DNA of 11,471 nt from an uncultured Burkholderiales bacterium. Its GTDB lineage: Bacteria; Pseudomonadota; Gammaproteobacteria; Burkholderiales; Burkholderiaceae_E. Each line of letters begins with the position of its first letter. Positions within the stretch are counted from its first letter, which is position 1. Positions 1 to 7,341 of the stretch are shown here, in pieces. The notes beneath the pieces are model-generated. The model searched no databases. It was given only the letters and a program-made list of their open reading frames with translations, and was not told the origin of the DNA. A program made the translations under genes and the position numbers. Location: NCBI GenBank assembly GCA_903923345.1, contig CAIXXI010000162.1:1-11471 (forward strand), read 5' to 3'.

Positions 1-578
1 AGCTGTGACGGGGGTACGACCCGGTTGACCAGGCCCCAGGTCAGCGCCTGATCGGCGCTCGGGAAATTGCCGGTCAGCGAAAGCTCCTTGGCTCGCGAAA
101 TGCCGATCAGTCGGGACAGTTTCTGCGAGAGACCCCAGCCGGGCATCACACCAACCCGTGCGTGGGTATCCGCAAAACGTGCCTCGGACGAAGCCAGCAG
201 GACGTCGCATGCGAGGGCCAGCTCGAAGCCACCGGTGATCGCCACGCCATTGATCGCACCGATGACAGGCCCACTGAAGCGTCCGATTGCCCGGACCGGA
301 TCGCCCACCTGGACCGCCTCCTGCATGGACTGCCCGGCCGGATCTCCGCTGAAACCCTTGACTCCGAGCTCTTTGAGGTCGAGTCCGGCAGTGAAGGCAC
401 GGCCGGCACCGGTGAGGATCAGCACCCGGACTTCGGGGTCGGCTTCCAGCGCGTCGATTGCATCGGCCAATGCCTGACGCAGCTCGCGAGACAGGGCGTT
501 CATGGCTGTGGGGCGGTTCAGCGTCACCACGGCATAACCTTCGGGTGACTTCTCGATCAGGACGGTGGGTTCGGACAT
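1..578 (-). CDS. Enoyl-CoA hydratase/isomerase (crotonase) family protein, partial
   Basis: The first 192 codons are visible; the 3' end lies beyond the left edge. The start is ATG at 578-576, preceded by AGGAAG four bases upstream. The crotonase fold is clear: an N-terminal LNRPTAMNALS segment (20-30), the first oxyanion-hole loop AGRAFTAGLDL (58-68), and the second loop AITGGFELALACD (113-125). Glu119 sits where classical hydratases have their first catalytic glutamate. The second glutamate, normally in an F-x-x-P-E pattern, is replaced: the segment reads FADTHARVGVMPGWG (135-149) with His139 at that place. The protein may therefore be a hydratase with altered chemistry, an isomerase or another acyl-CoA-acting family member rather than a standard beta-oxidation hydratase. 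It would act in the cytoplasm on a CoA thioester. It is divergent from the M48 peptidase gene, with 160 bases between the starts. Family call is firm; substrate is unknown. Confidence 0.9.
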   Translation of the reverse strand, partial: MSEPTVLIEKSPEGYAVVTLNRPTAMNALSRELRQALADAIDALEADPEVRVLILTGAGRAFTAGLDLKELGVKGFSGDPAGQSMQEAVQVGDPVRAIGRFSGPVIGAINGVAITGGFELALACDVLLASSEARFADTHARVGVMPGWGLSQKLSRLIGISRAKELSLTGNFPSADQALTWGLVNRVVPPSQ

Positions 579-697
579 TTCGCTTCCTTTCTGTGACGAA
601 CTGAGTGGTCAGATGCCCTGGATCTTCTCATTTTGGTGTCATCGGATCGCCGATTCGGCCGTCTGTGCGGTTGGTCGCGCAACGGCAGAGGCTTGTC

Positions 698-716
698 TGT
701 CATGATGGTGTCATGA
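698..716. repeat. Tandem TGTCATGA direct repeats in a divergent intergenic spacer
   Basis: TGTCATGA occurs at 698-705 and again at 709-716, separated by TGG, so the copies start 11 bases apart, about one helical turn. Each contains the palindrome TCATGA. A related GGTGTCAT lies at 635-642. They sit between the crotonase and M48 peptidase starts, just upstream of the latter. A regulator-binding role is only an inference from spacing and position; chance is possible. Confidence 0.35.
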
Positions 717-738
717 AGCATCGGGGGCAAAAACACAG

Positions 739-1497
739 ATGAGCGTTCGCTGGATCGCTGCCTTCATCGTCGTCCTGGTCGGATCTTCGGTTGCCCAGGG
801 GCAGCAGTTGCTGGACATTCCGGGCGACCCTGGACTCGGCGATGCTGTGCGGACGTTTCGTTCGGGTTACGTACAGACTGAACTGATCCGCCTGCGGATG
901 AACAGGCAATTGGGATGTTCACAGCATTGCGTAACGATCCATCGCGCGTTTGATCGAGTCCACCGAGCCGCTCGGCTTCAAGCGCCTGGTATGCGCGGTT
1001 TGAAACTGATCGTGACGCGTGACCCGACGGTCGATGCATGGGCATCTGCCACCGGGCATATTTTCATTTCGGAACAGTTCATTTCCCGGCTCAAGCTGAC
1101 CGAGCCCGAAATCGCATTGGCGCTGGCCCATGAGGCGATGCATGTACTGCTGGCACATGAGGCGTCCAGCATGACCCTGGTCAAGGCCCTGAATCCGGTG
1201 CACCGCAAACGGGCGCTTGTCGCGCTCTACGAGGATATGGACACTGACCTGTCGCTGATGATCAGTCTGGCGCCGATCCTCAGGGAACAGGAGCATGAGG
1301 CGGACGAATCCGGACTCATGCTCGCTGCCCTGGCGGGCTATGCGCCCGCTTTGCAAATGGGTCTGTTCAGGAAATTGCAGGCCACTGAGATCTCAGGCCT
1401 GACCCTGACCCATCCGCATGCGGTCGACCGAATGAAGCGGGTCCAAGGCATCCGCCCGATCGCAACCCGCATTCATGAACAGTACGGCCTGCATTAG
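739..1497 (+). CDS. M48-family zinc metallopeptidase, exported
   Basis: A 252-residue protein. It starts with a signal peptide (Arg4, hydrophobic 5-16, likely cleavage after the Ser-Val-Ala-Gln-Gly region near 21), so it probably works in the periplasm. The M48 core is complete. DPTVDAWASATGHIFIS (95-111) matches the strand before the active-site helix. HEAMH at 131-135 supplies two zinc-binding histidines and the catalytic Glu132. EHEAD at 185-189 fits the family E-x-x-A-D pattern, with Glu185 as likely third zinc ligand. HPHAVDRM (225-232) matches the conserved HPxxxxR tail motif. Unlike BepA/YfgC-type relatives there is no C-terminal TPR region and the chain is short. The start at 739 follows a G-rich stretch (GGGGG at 722-726) but has a weak Shine-Dalgarno. 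Family members degrade or assist misfolded envelope proteins; a housekeeping quality-control role is inferred. It is convergent with the SDR gene at 1521, 23 bases away. Confidence 0.9.
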   Translation: MSVRWIAAFIVVLVGSSVAQGQQLLDIPGDPGLGDAVRTFRSGYVQTELIRLRMNRQLGCSQHCVTIHRAFDRVHRAARLQAPGMRGLKLIVTRDPTVDAWASATGHIFISEQFISRLKLTEPEIALALAHEAMHVLLAHEASSMTLVKALNPVHRKRALVALYEDMDTDLSLMISLAPILREQEHEADESGLMLAALAGYAPALQMGLFRKLQATEISGLTLTHPHAVDRMKRVQGIRPIATRIHEQYGLH

Positions 1498-1520
1498 TTG
1501 CGGGTTGGGCGATCTGCCAC

Positions 1521-2303
1521 TCAGACGACCGGGCAGCTTCCGCCGTCAACGTTGATGGCTGTCCCGGTCACGTAGCTCGACGCTTCCGAGCCCAGGAACA
1601 AGGCGGTGTTGCCGAACTCTTCGGCACGTCCGATGCGTCCCATGGGTACTCGCTGACCCATTTGCGACTTGAAGCTTTCGAAATCGCTGCTCGGATCGCT
1701 CGACTGATGGCGTCGATGGGTCTGTTCCGATTCGATCAGGCCAACCAGCAAGGCATTGACCAGGATGTTGTGTGGCGCACCTTCGGCTGAAAGGACCTTG
1801 GTCAGTGCAAGCCCTGCCGCCCGTGTGACCGAAGTGGGAGCCGTGCCGGCGCTGGGTGCCTTGGCATAGGTATTGAGCACGTTGATCACGCGGCCCCAGC
1901 GACGTGCCTTCATGCCCGGCCATGCCAGGCGCGTCATGCGGATGGCGGCAAACAGCTTCAGATCCAGGTCGGCCTGCCAGATGTCATCGCTGATGCCTTC
2001 AAACTGAGAGGCCTGCGATTTCCCGGCATTGTTCACCAGCACATCGACCCGACCGAATGCGGCGGTGACTTCGTTGAAGGCCCGCTCGACATCGGTCGCA
2101 ACAGCCACATCGCAGACCACGGTCAGGATTTTTCCGCTTGCACTGCTGGCCAGATCGGCCCGTGCTGCCTCAAGGGGTTCTGCGCGGCGGGCGACGATGG
2201 CCACATCGGCTCCGGCTTGGGCAAAGGCCCGTGCAGTGGCCAGACCAAGGCCCTGGCTGCCACCTGTGATCAGGACGCTACGTCCTTCGGCTGAGAGTTT
2301 CAT
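1521..2303 (-). CDS. SDR-family protein with degenerate catalytic triad
   Basis: A 260-residue Rossmann protein. I use ATG 2303-2301 because GGAGA lies 7 bases upstream and the SDR fold begins at once; an upstream ATG at 2414 would add 37 non-homologous residues. The nucleotide-binding motif TGGSQGLG (13-20), NNAG (91-94), and C-terminal SSYVTGTAINVDGG (242-255) are normal. The active site is not: where SDRs have Ser, the strand reads RVINVLNTYAKAP (138-150), and where YxxxK belongs it reads TSVTR (157-161), so Tyr is Thr157 and Lys is Arg161. The rest of that helix (AAGLALTKVLS) is conserved, so this is not sequence decay. The protein may bind NAD(P) without standard hydride-transfer chemistry, or use another mechanism. 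It is divergent from the SDR-leuC-leuD operon, with 161 bases between starts. SDR membership is firm; the function is unknown. Confidence 0.88.
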   Translation of the reverse strand: MKLSAEGRSVLITGGSQGLGLATARAFAQAGADVAIVARRAEPLEAARADLASSASGKILTVVCDVAVATDVERAFNEVTAAFGRVDVLVNNAGKSQASQFEGISDDIWQADLDLKLFAAIRMTRLAWPGMKARRWGRVINVLNTYAKAPSAGTAPTSVTRAAGLALTKVLSAEGAPHNILVNALLVGLIESEQTHRRHQSSDPSSDFESFKSQMGQRVPMGRIGRAEEFGNTALFLGSEASSYVTGTAINVDGGSCPVV

Positions 2304-2464
2304 GCGGGTCTCCGTTTGATGATCGGGGCCTGCATTGTCAGCGAAATCCGGAAGGCCTGGACCTATGCATCCCGGTAATTGGCCTGATGGTGCGACCATA
2401 ATGGCAGCGAACAAGAACCGAGGGTCGGCTGCAGGGAGTGCACGGACCCCACAGGAGACAGATC

Positions 2465-3241
2465 ATGGAACTCAAAGGCAGAAGCGCAATCGTCACCGGA
2501 TCGTCCTCGGGTGTTGGCGCGGCCACTGCACTGATGCTGGCCCGGCGAGGCGTCTCGGTGCTGGTCAATTGCAGTCGCAGCACCGAGGCGGCTGAACGGG
2601 TCGCGGCGCAGTGTCGTGAAGCGGGGTCGGATGCCTTCGTGGTCAGCGCCAATGTCGGCGACGACGCAGATTGCCAGCGACTGGCCCAGGCTGCGCTGGA
2701 TCGCTTCGGGCGAATCGACATGCTGGTCAACAATGCGGGCACCACAAAATTCGTTGCTGCCCGCAAGCTGGCCGGCCTCTCGGCGCAGGACTTTCACGAC
2801 ATCTACTCGGTCAACACCATCGGCCCATTTCAGATGGTTCGTGCGTGTGAGGAGGCATTGCGTGCATCACGAGGATCGGTCGTCAATGTGTCCTCGATCG
2901 CGGGTCAGGAAGGCGCGGGCTCATCGATTGCCTATGCCGCATCCAAAGGCGCGCTCAACACACTGACCATTTCTCTGGCCCGGGTCATGGGCCCTGAAGT
3001 GCGGGTGAATGCGGTCCTGCCCGGATTCATCGCGGCAGAGTGGCTGCAGGCCGGGCTGGGTGAGTCGTACGAGAAGGGCGTGGCGGCGTACAAGGACACA
3101 GCGGCGCTGGCTGACGTGATGAGCCCTGAAGACATCGCCGATGCCATCGTATGGCTGCTGAGTTCAGACAAGGTCACCGGACAGTTGCTCCGAGTTGATG
3201 CGGGACGAGCCGTGGGCCGCCTGCCGGGTCGCCCTGCCTGA
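2465..3241 (+). CDS. SDR-family oxidoreductase (FabG-like)
   Basis: A 258-residue classical SDR with an intact active site: TGSSSGVG (11-18) for cofactor binding, NNAG (89-92), Ser144 in VVNVSS, and Tyr157-x-x-x-Lys161 in IAYAASKGAL. The VNCSRS stretch (34-39) at the end of the second strand resembles NADP-preferring FabG-type enzymes. ATG 2465 is chosen because AGGAGA lies about 6 bases upstream and the fold begins immediately; an in-frame ATG nine codons earlier lacks this. The C-terminus (GQLLRVDAGRAVG, 239-251) keeps the usual D-x-G signature in altered form. It is the first gene of a tight operon: the large hydro-lyase subunit starts 12 bases after its stop. This suggests it oxidises or reduces a hydroxy- or keto-acid made or used by the LeuCD-type enzyme. 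That link is inferred from context. It would act in the cytoplasm. Confidence 0.92.
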   Translation: MELKGRSAIVTGSSSGVGAATALMLARRGVSVLVNCSRSTEAAERVAAQCREAGSDAFVVSANVGDDADCQRLAQAALDRFGRIDMLVNNAGTTKFVAARKLAGLSAQDFHDIYSVNTIGPFQMVRACEEALRASRGSVVNVSSIAGQEGAGSSIAYAASKGALNTLTISLARVMGPEVRVNAVLPGFIAAEWLQAGLGESYEKGVAAYKDTAALADVMSPEDIADAIVWLLSSDKVTGQLLRVDAGRAVGRLPGRPA

Positions 3242-3253
3242 TCGAGGTCGATC

Positions 3254-4651
3254 ATGCCGCAGACGCTGTTTGACAAGATCTGGCAGTCCCACGTGGTCGT
3301 CGATCGTGGCGACGGATACAACCTGCTGTACGTCGACCGCCATCTGATGCACGACGGGTCGGCAGCCGGCTTTGAGCGCCTGCGTGCTCGTGGACTGAGC
3401 CTTCGACGCCCCGAGCGGGCCCTGGCGACCCCGGATCACTACACCTCTACCGCCGGGCGAAGCCTTGAGGACATCGAGGACCCGCAGCATCGGCGCAATG
3501 TCGAAGCGATCCGTAACAACGCGAATGCAACCGGTGTGCGGGTCTTCTACATTGATGACGAACGTCAGGGCATCGCTCATGTGGTGAGTCCTGAGCAGGG
3601 TCTGACCTTGCCGGGCCTGACGCTTGTCTGCGGCGATTCGCACACGGCGACTCATGGCGCGGTGGGTGCGCTGGCCTTCGGTATCGGCTCATCTGAAGTC
3701 ACGCATGTGATGGCAACGCAATGCCTGTGGCAGCGCAAGCCGAAGGCCATGCGTGTTTCGGTTGATGGTGTGCTCCCCCGGGGTGTGAGCGCCAAGGACG
3801 TCATCCTGGCGATCATCGCCCGGATCGGCGCGGCGGGAGGCGTGGGCCAGGTGATCGAGTACGCGGGCAGTGCGATTCGCAGCCTCTCGATCGAAGGCCG
3901 ACTCACGGTGTGCAACATGTCGATCGAGGCGGGTGCAAGGGCCGGCATGGTCGCGCCCGATGACACCACCTATGCCTACCTGCAGGGTCGACCCATGGCG
4001 TCCGCCGGTGCTGAGTGGGACCAGGCGCTGGCCCAGTGGCGGCGTCTACCCAGTGACGAAGGCAGCCGATTCGACCGGGAAGTCACGCTCGATGCATCGC
4101 TGATTCAGCCGATGGTGACCTGGGGCACCAGCCCCGAGGACGCGGTCGCTATTGCCGATCGCGTTCCGGACCCATCCACCGCTGCCGATTCAGCCAAGCG
4201 TCAGGCCATGGTAAGCAGTCTTGAGTACATGGGCCTTGAGCCCGGTACGCCGATGGAATCGATTGCCGTCGATCGGGTCTTCATCGGTTCCTGCACGAAC
4301 AGCCGCATCGAGGATTTGCGCGCTGCTGCGGCCATCGTCAAAGGCCGTCAGGCTCGGATTCAGGCCTGGGTCGTGCCGGGATCGGGGTTGGTCAAGCGAC
4401 AGGCCGAGGCCGAGGGATTGCACAGGATTTTTCTGGAGGCCGGCTTCGCCTGGCGCGAGCCGGGATGTTCCATGTGTGTCGGCATGAATGGCGACACTGG
4501 CTTGCCCGGGCAGCGGATCGCCTCCACCTCGAATCGCAATTTTGTCGGCCGCCAGGGGCGGGGCGTCAGAACCCACCTGGTCAGCCCGACCATGGCGGCT
4601 GCAGCTGCGGTGACAGGTCGATTCACCGACGTGCGCCGTCTATTGCCTTAG
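3254..4651 (+). CDS. leuC: Isopropylmalate isomerase-type hydro-lyase, large subunit (LeuC family)
   Basis: A 465-residue protein, about the length of E. coli LeuC (466). The three [4Fe-4S] ligands are visible: Cys347 in FIGSCTNSRIED, and Cys405 and Cys408 in GCSMCVGMNGD. Other signatures are DRHLMHD (28-34), GDSHTATHGA (127-136), NMSIEAGARAGM (221-232) and STSNRNFVGRQG (424-435). With the small subunit it forms an aconitase-superfamily enzyme that moves a hydroxyl between adjacent carbons by dehydration and rehydration. The sequence departs from leucine-pathway LeuC near the N-terminus: DHYTST (61-66) replaces the usual DHNVPT-like loop, and the stretch after DRHL (HDGSAAGFERLR) differs from the common HEVTSPQAFEGLR. 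No leuA or leuB is in the window and the operon partner is an SDR, so a catabolic paralogue is possible. GAGG lies 9 bases before the ATG. The family is certain; the substrate is not. Confidence 0.93.
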   Translation: MPQTLFDKIWQSHVVVDRGDGYNLLYVDRHLMHDGSAAGFERLRARGLSLRRPERALATPDHYTSTAGRSLEDIEDPQHRRNVEAIRNNANATGVRVFYIDDERQGIAHVVSPEQGLTLPGLTLVCGDSHTATHGAVGALAFGIGSSEVTHVMATQCLWQRKPKAMRVSVDGVLPRGVSAKDVILAIIARIGAAGGVGQVIEYAGSAIRSLSIEGRLTVCNMSIEAGARAGMVAPDDTTYAYLQGRPMASAGAEWDQALAQWRRLPSDEGSRFDREVTLDASLIQPMVTWGTSPEDAVAIADRVPDPSTAADSAKRQAMVSSLEYMGLEPGTPMESIAVDRVFIGSCTNSRIEDLRAAAAIVKGRQARIQAWVVPGSGLVKRQAEAEGLHRIFLEAGFAWREPGCSMCVGMNGDTGLPGQRIASTSNRNFVGRQGRGVRTHLVSPTMAAAAAVTGRFTDVRRLLP

Positions 4652-4659
4652 GACCTTGC

Positions 4660-5262
4660 ATGGAACCGTTCACTACGCTCACGGCGGTCGCGGTGCCGCT
4701 CGATCAGCCGAATGTCGATACCGATCAGATCATTCCGGCCCGATTCCTCGGGATTCCTCGCGAGCAGCAGGTCAGTGCCCTGTTTCACGACCTGAGGACC
4801 GATTCGACGGGGCAGCCGCATGAACGCTTCGTGCTCAACCAGCCAGCGTATGCCGACGCGCGCATTCTGGTGGCCGATCGCAATTTCGGCTGCGGATCCT
4901 CTCGCGAAAACGCGGTGAGCGTGCTGGTCGACAACGGATTCCGCGCCTTCATCGCGCCGAGCTTTGGTGACATCTTTTTTAACAACTGTTTCCAGAACGC
5001 CGTGCTGCCGATTCGATTGCCCGCTGCGAGAACAGACGCCCTGCGGGCTCTGTTGAGCGCATCGCCTGGGGCCAGGATCAGCATCGATCTGTCTGCGCAA
5101 ACCGTCACGGGCCCGGACGGTCAGGTCGATGTCTTCGAGATTGATTCATTTCGCAAGGACTGCCTGCTCAAAGGCGTCGATGAAATCAGCCTGACGCTGG
5201 GCTACGAACAGGACATCGCCGCATTCGAGGCGCGTCGGGCAGGCGGTCAGAGCTGGATCTGA
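4660..5262 (+). CDS. leuD: Isopropylmalate isomerase-type hydro-lyase, small subunit (LeuD family)
   Basis: A 200-residue protein, close to E. coli LeuD (201). The swivelling-domain signatures are NVDTDQIIPARFL (18-30), FGCGSSREN (76-84), and APSFGDIFFNNCFQN (99-113), with a KGVDEISLTL tail (171-180) typical of LeuD. It provides substrate-specificity residues for the LeuC partner. The ATG at 4660 is supported by AGGA overlapping the leuC stop (TTAGGA), 8 bases after leuC ends; a longer frame from 4465 lies inside leuC and is not used. The normally conserved GSSREHA motif reads GSSRENA here (His to Asn84). This agrees with the divergent large-subunit loop and hints at a substrate other than isopropylmalate. 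It is the last gene of the SDR-leuC-leuD operon and convergent with the MFS gene ending at 5276. Confidence 0.92.
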   Translation: MEPFTTLTAVAVPLDQPNVDTDQIIPARFLGIPREQQVSALFHDLRTDSTGQPHERFVLNQPAYADARILVADRNFGCGSSRENAVSVLVDNGFRAFIAPSFGDIFFNNCFQNAVLPIRLPAARTDALRALLSASPGARISIDLSAQTVTGPDGQVDVFEIDSFRKDCLLKGVDEISLTLGYEQDIAAFEARRAGGQSWI

Positions 5263-5264
5263 TT

Positions 5265-5283
5265 CGCGGGTGGGTTCACCGCG
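5265..5283. terminator. Candidate bidirectional terminator hairpin
   Basis: CGCGGGTG (5265-5272) and CACCGCG (5277-5283) pair over seven base pairs with one bulged G and a GGTT loop. The hairpin lies between the convergent leuD and MFS genes and overlaps the MFS stop codon. There is no T-run on either side, so it may stop transcription weakly or only help define mRNA ends. Confidence 0.35.
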
Positions 5284-6499
5284 TGAGCTTGTGGCTCTCG
5301 GGCGCGAAACGCGCAAAGGTCAAGGCCATGATGGTGATCGCCATCGCGCAAAAGACCAGTGCTGAAGGTGCGCCAGCCAGGTCACTGAGCAGACCGAGGC
5401 CGATCGGGCCGACCACATAACCCACGTCCGAGAGCGCTCGAAAGCTGCTCATCGCGGCGGCATTCATGCCCAGTGGCGCATTGTCGGCTGCATAGGCTGA
5501 GGGCGCTGCGCCGGAGATCGATGACGCGATACCCCAGACGACGCACGCCGCCAGAAAGCTGGCATACGAGAACGCAAACCAGAAGCCGAAAAACGAAAGG
5601 CCGGTGAGCAGACCGGCACTCACGATGAGGGGCTTGCGACCGATCCGATCAGCGACCACGCCGGCAGGGTAGATCGCCATCAGTCCGAACACACTGCCAA
5701 GCGCGAAGCCGCTGCCAATCTGGCCGGCAGACAGTCCGATGCGAATCGAGGCCACCAGTGGCACGACATTGAACAGGCCGCCGGTGCGAACCAGTGCATT
5801 GGTAAAACCGATGAGGCAGACCAGCATGAAGCCGGTATTGCCCATCATCAGCCGGATCTGGTCTGAGAATGCGGGTTTGCTGGTGGGTGCGCCATCGCGC
5901 CGGGTCGCGATATCCCGTGTTTCAGGGACTGCAAACCATGCGATGGCGGTGACCACTGCCGATGCGATGGCATTTGCCAGAAAGGGCACCTCCAGGCCAT
6001 AGCGTTCGGCCAGCAGACCCCCCGGAAACGGCCCGACCCCGACTGCGAACAGAAAGCAGCCCATGTAGATCGACATCATGCGTCCGCGCCGCTCCGGGCG
6101 GCTGATGTCGGCCAGCACGACGGCACCGATCGTGATTACGATGCCACCCCCCAAGCCGGCGACGAAGCGTGCCAGCAGGAATTCGATGAAGCCGTCAGCC
6201 CAGCCCGACCACACATTGCCCAGCACGCCGATGATCCCGCCCAGTGCCATGGCCGGGCGCCGTCCGTAGTGGTCTGCGAATTTTCCTGATGGCATCGCCG
6301 AGACGAACCGTGCGGCGCCATAGACCGCGATTGTTGCGCCGATGGCCGAGACCGACACATCGAAGGTGCGGGCATAGAGCGGCAGCACCGGGATGACGGC
6401 GCCAAAACCGATCTGATTGAAAAAGATGATCGCGCACATCCAGAGCAGGACATTGCGCTCTGAAAGGCGCGGGTCATGACCCGCAGCCGACCGGGTCAA
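5276..6499 (-). CDS. MFS transporter, TTG start
   Basis: A 407-residue inner-membrane carrier with the 12-helix pattern of the major facilitator superfamily. Motif A appears twice as expected: SGKFADHYGRRP (71-82) between helices 2 and 3, and GVVADRIGRKP (280-290) between helices 8 and 9. The P-E-T motif that often ends helix 6 is at 192-194 (VPETRD). This pattern is common in drug or small-molecule exporters. The only usable start before helix 1 is TTG at 6499-6497; AGAGGTG lies just upstream and the first ATG in frame is inside helix 1 (codon 21). The start overlaps the preceding SDR stop by 4 bases (TTGA), the classic translational-coupling layout. It is the last gene of the CMD-SDR-MFS operon and could import the pathway's substrate or export a product. 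Direction and substrate are not visible. Confidence 0.9.
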   Translation of the reverse strand: MTRSAAGHDPRLSERNVLLWMCAIIFFNQIGFGAVIPVLPLYARTFDVSVSAIGATIAVYGAARFVSAMPSGKFADHYGRRPAMALGGIIGVLGNVWSGWADGFIEFLLARFVAGLGGGIVITIGAVVLADISRPERRGRMMSIYMGCFLFAVGVGPFPGGLLAERYGLEVPFLANAIASAVVTAIAWFAVPETRDIATRRDGAPTSKPAFSDQIRLMMGNTGFMLVCLIGFTNALVRTGGLFNVVPLVASIRIGLSAGQIGSGFALGSVFGLMAIYPAGVVADRIGRKPLIVSAGLLTGLSFFGFWFAFSYASFLAACVVWGIASSISGAAPSAYAADNAPLGMNAAAMSSFRALSDVGYVVGPIGLGLLSDLAGAPSALVFCAMAITIMALTFARFAPESHKLTR

Positions 6500-7302
6500 T
6501 CGCCACCTCTGAGGCTGCCGCCTCCATCAACCGGCAAGGACACGCCCGTGATGAACTTCGCCTCCTCGCTGGCCAGAAACAGGCAGGCGTAGGCAGTGTC
6601 CCAGCCGGTGCCCATCCGGCGGCGCAGTGGCACCTTGGCATCTCGCATCGCGGCAATTTCACTGCGCGGTCGATTCCATTCGCGCGCCCGGGTATCAACC
6701 GCCATCGGGGTGTCCATCAGCCCCGGCAGGATCACATTGGCCCGGATACCGAATTCGGCGTTCTGACGGGCAATCTGCTCGGTAAAGGCAATCATGCCGG
6801 CCTTGGTGGTCTTGTAGGCGACGTAAGGGTAGGTCGACGAGATGGCCGCAACCGATGAGATTGCGATGATCGATCCCGATTCCTGGGCGCGCATCACGGG
6901 CAGCACATGCTTGACCGCCATCACATAGCCGCGCAGGTTGATGGCATTGACTGCGTCGAAGGCGTCCTCGGTGATCTCGGTGGGTTTCGCATCGCCACCG
7001 GCCAGGCTCACCCCGACGTTGTAGTGCAGCACATCCACCTTGCTCCAGCGCCGCATCGCCTCGGCCACACACGCTGCCATGTCTGCTTCCCGGCGAACAT
7101 CGCCTTGCAGTGCCACGCACTGTCCACCCTCAGCCATGACCGCGTCTGCGGTTTCCTGGGCGGATTCAAGCCGGGAATCCACCGCAAGCACCCGTGCGCC
7201 CTCGCGGGCATAGAGCAGTGCGGCTGCACGGCCGTTGCCGACACCTTCACCGGGGCTTTGACCCGCGCCGATGAGAATCACCACCTTGTCGTTCATTCGC
7301 AT
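6496..7302 (-). CDS. SDR-family oxidoreductase
   Basis: A 268-residue SDR. The glycine motif is long and unusual, GAGQSPGEGVGNGRAAA (12-28), instead of the short TGxxxGxG; this marks a distinct SDR subgroup. The NNAG motif reads YNVG (94-97). The catalytic residues are intact: Ser150 in IAISSVAA, Tyr163 and Lys167 in VAYKTTKAG. The C-terminal FITGVSLPVDGGGS (250-263) is typical. The acidic Asp42 at the end of the second strand (VLAVDSR) suggests NAD rather than NADP. GGAG lies 6 bases before ATG 7302; a second ATG two codons later is also possible. It follows the CMD-like gene by 39 bases and overlaps the MFS start by 4 bases, so the three are probably co-transcribed. It probably oxidises an alcohol intermediate in the same pathway (inference). 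Confidence 0.92.
   Translation of the reverse strand: MRMNDKVVILIGAGQSPGEGVGNGRAAALLYAREGARVLAVDSRLESAQETADAVMAEGGQCVALQGDVRREADMAACVAEAMRRWSKVDVLHYNVGVSLAGGDAKPTEITEDAFDAVNAINLRGYVMAVKHVLPVMRAQESGSIIAISSVAAISSTYPYVAYKTTKAGMIAFTEQIARQNAEFGIRANVILPGLMDTPMAVDTRAREWNRPRSEIAAMRDAKVPLRRRMGTGWDTAYACLFLASEEAKFITGVSLPVDGGGSLRGGD
6504..6510 (-). promoter_or_regulatory. Ribosome binding site that decides the TTG start
   Basis: On the minus strand AGAGGTG lies four bases before TTG 6499-6497, at the 3' end of the SDR gene. No comparable site precedes the in-frame ATG at codon 21. This supports TTG as the MFS start and coupling to the SDR. Confidence 0.6.
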
Positions 7303-7341
7303 CTTCGTCTCCTGCAGCTGCTGTGGGTCGATGTGGGCTGA

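Noticed and set aside
919..1356. Minus-strand 145-codon open frame opposite the M48 peptidase
   Set aside because: The + strand frame holds HEAMH and the other M48 motifs; the opposite frame has no recognisable features.
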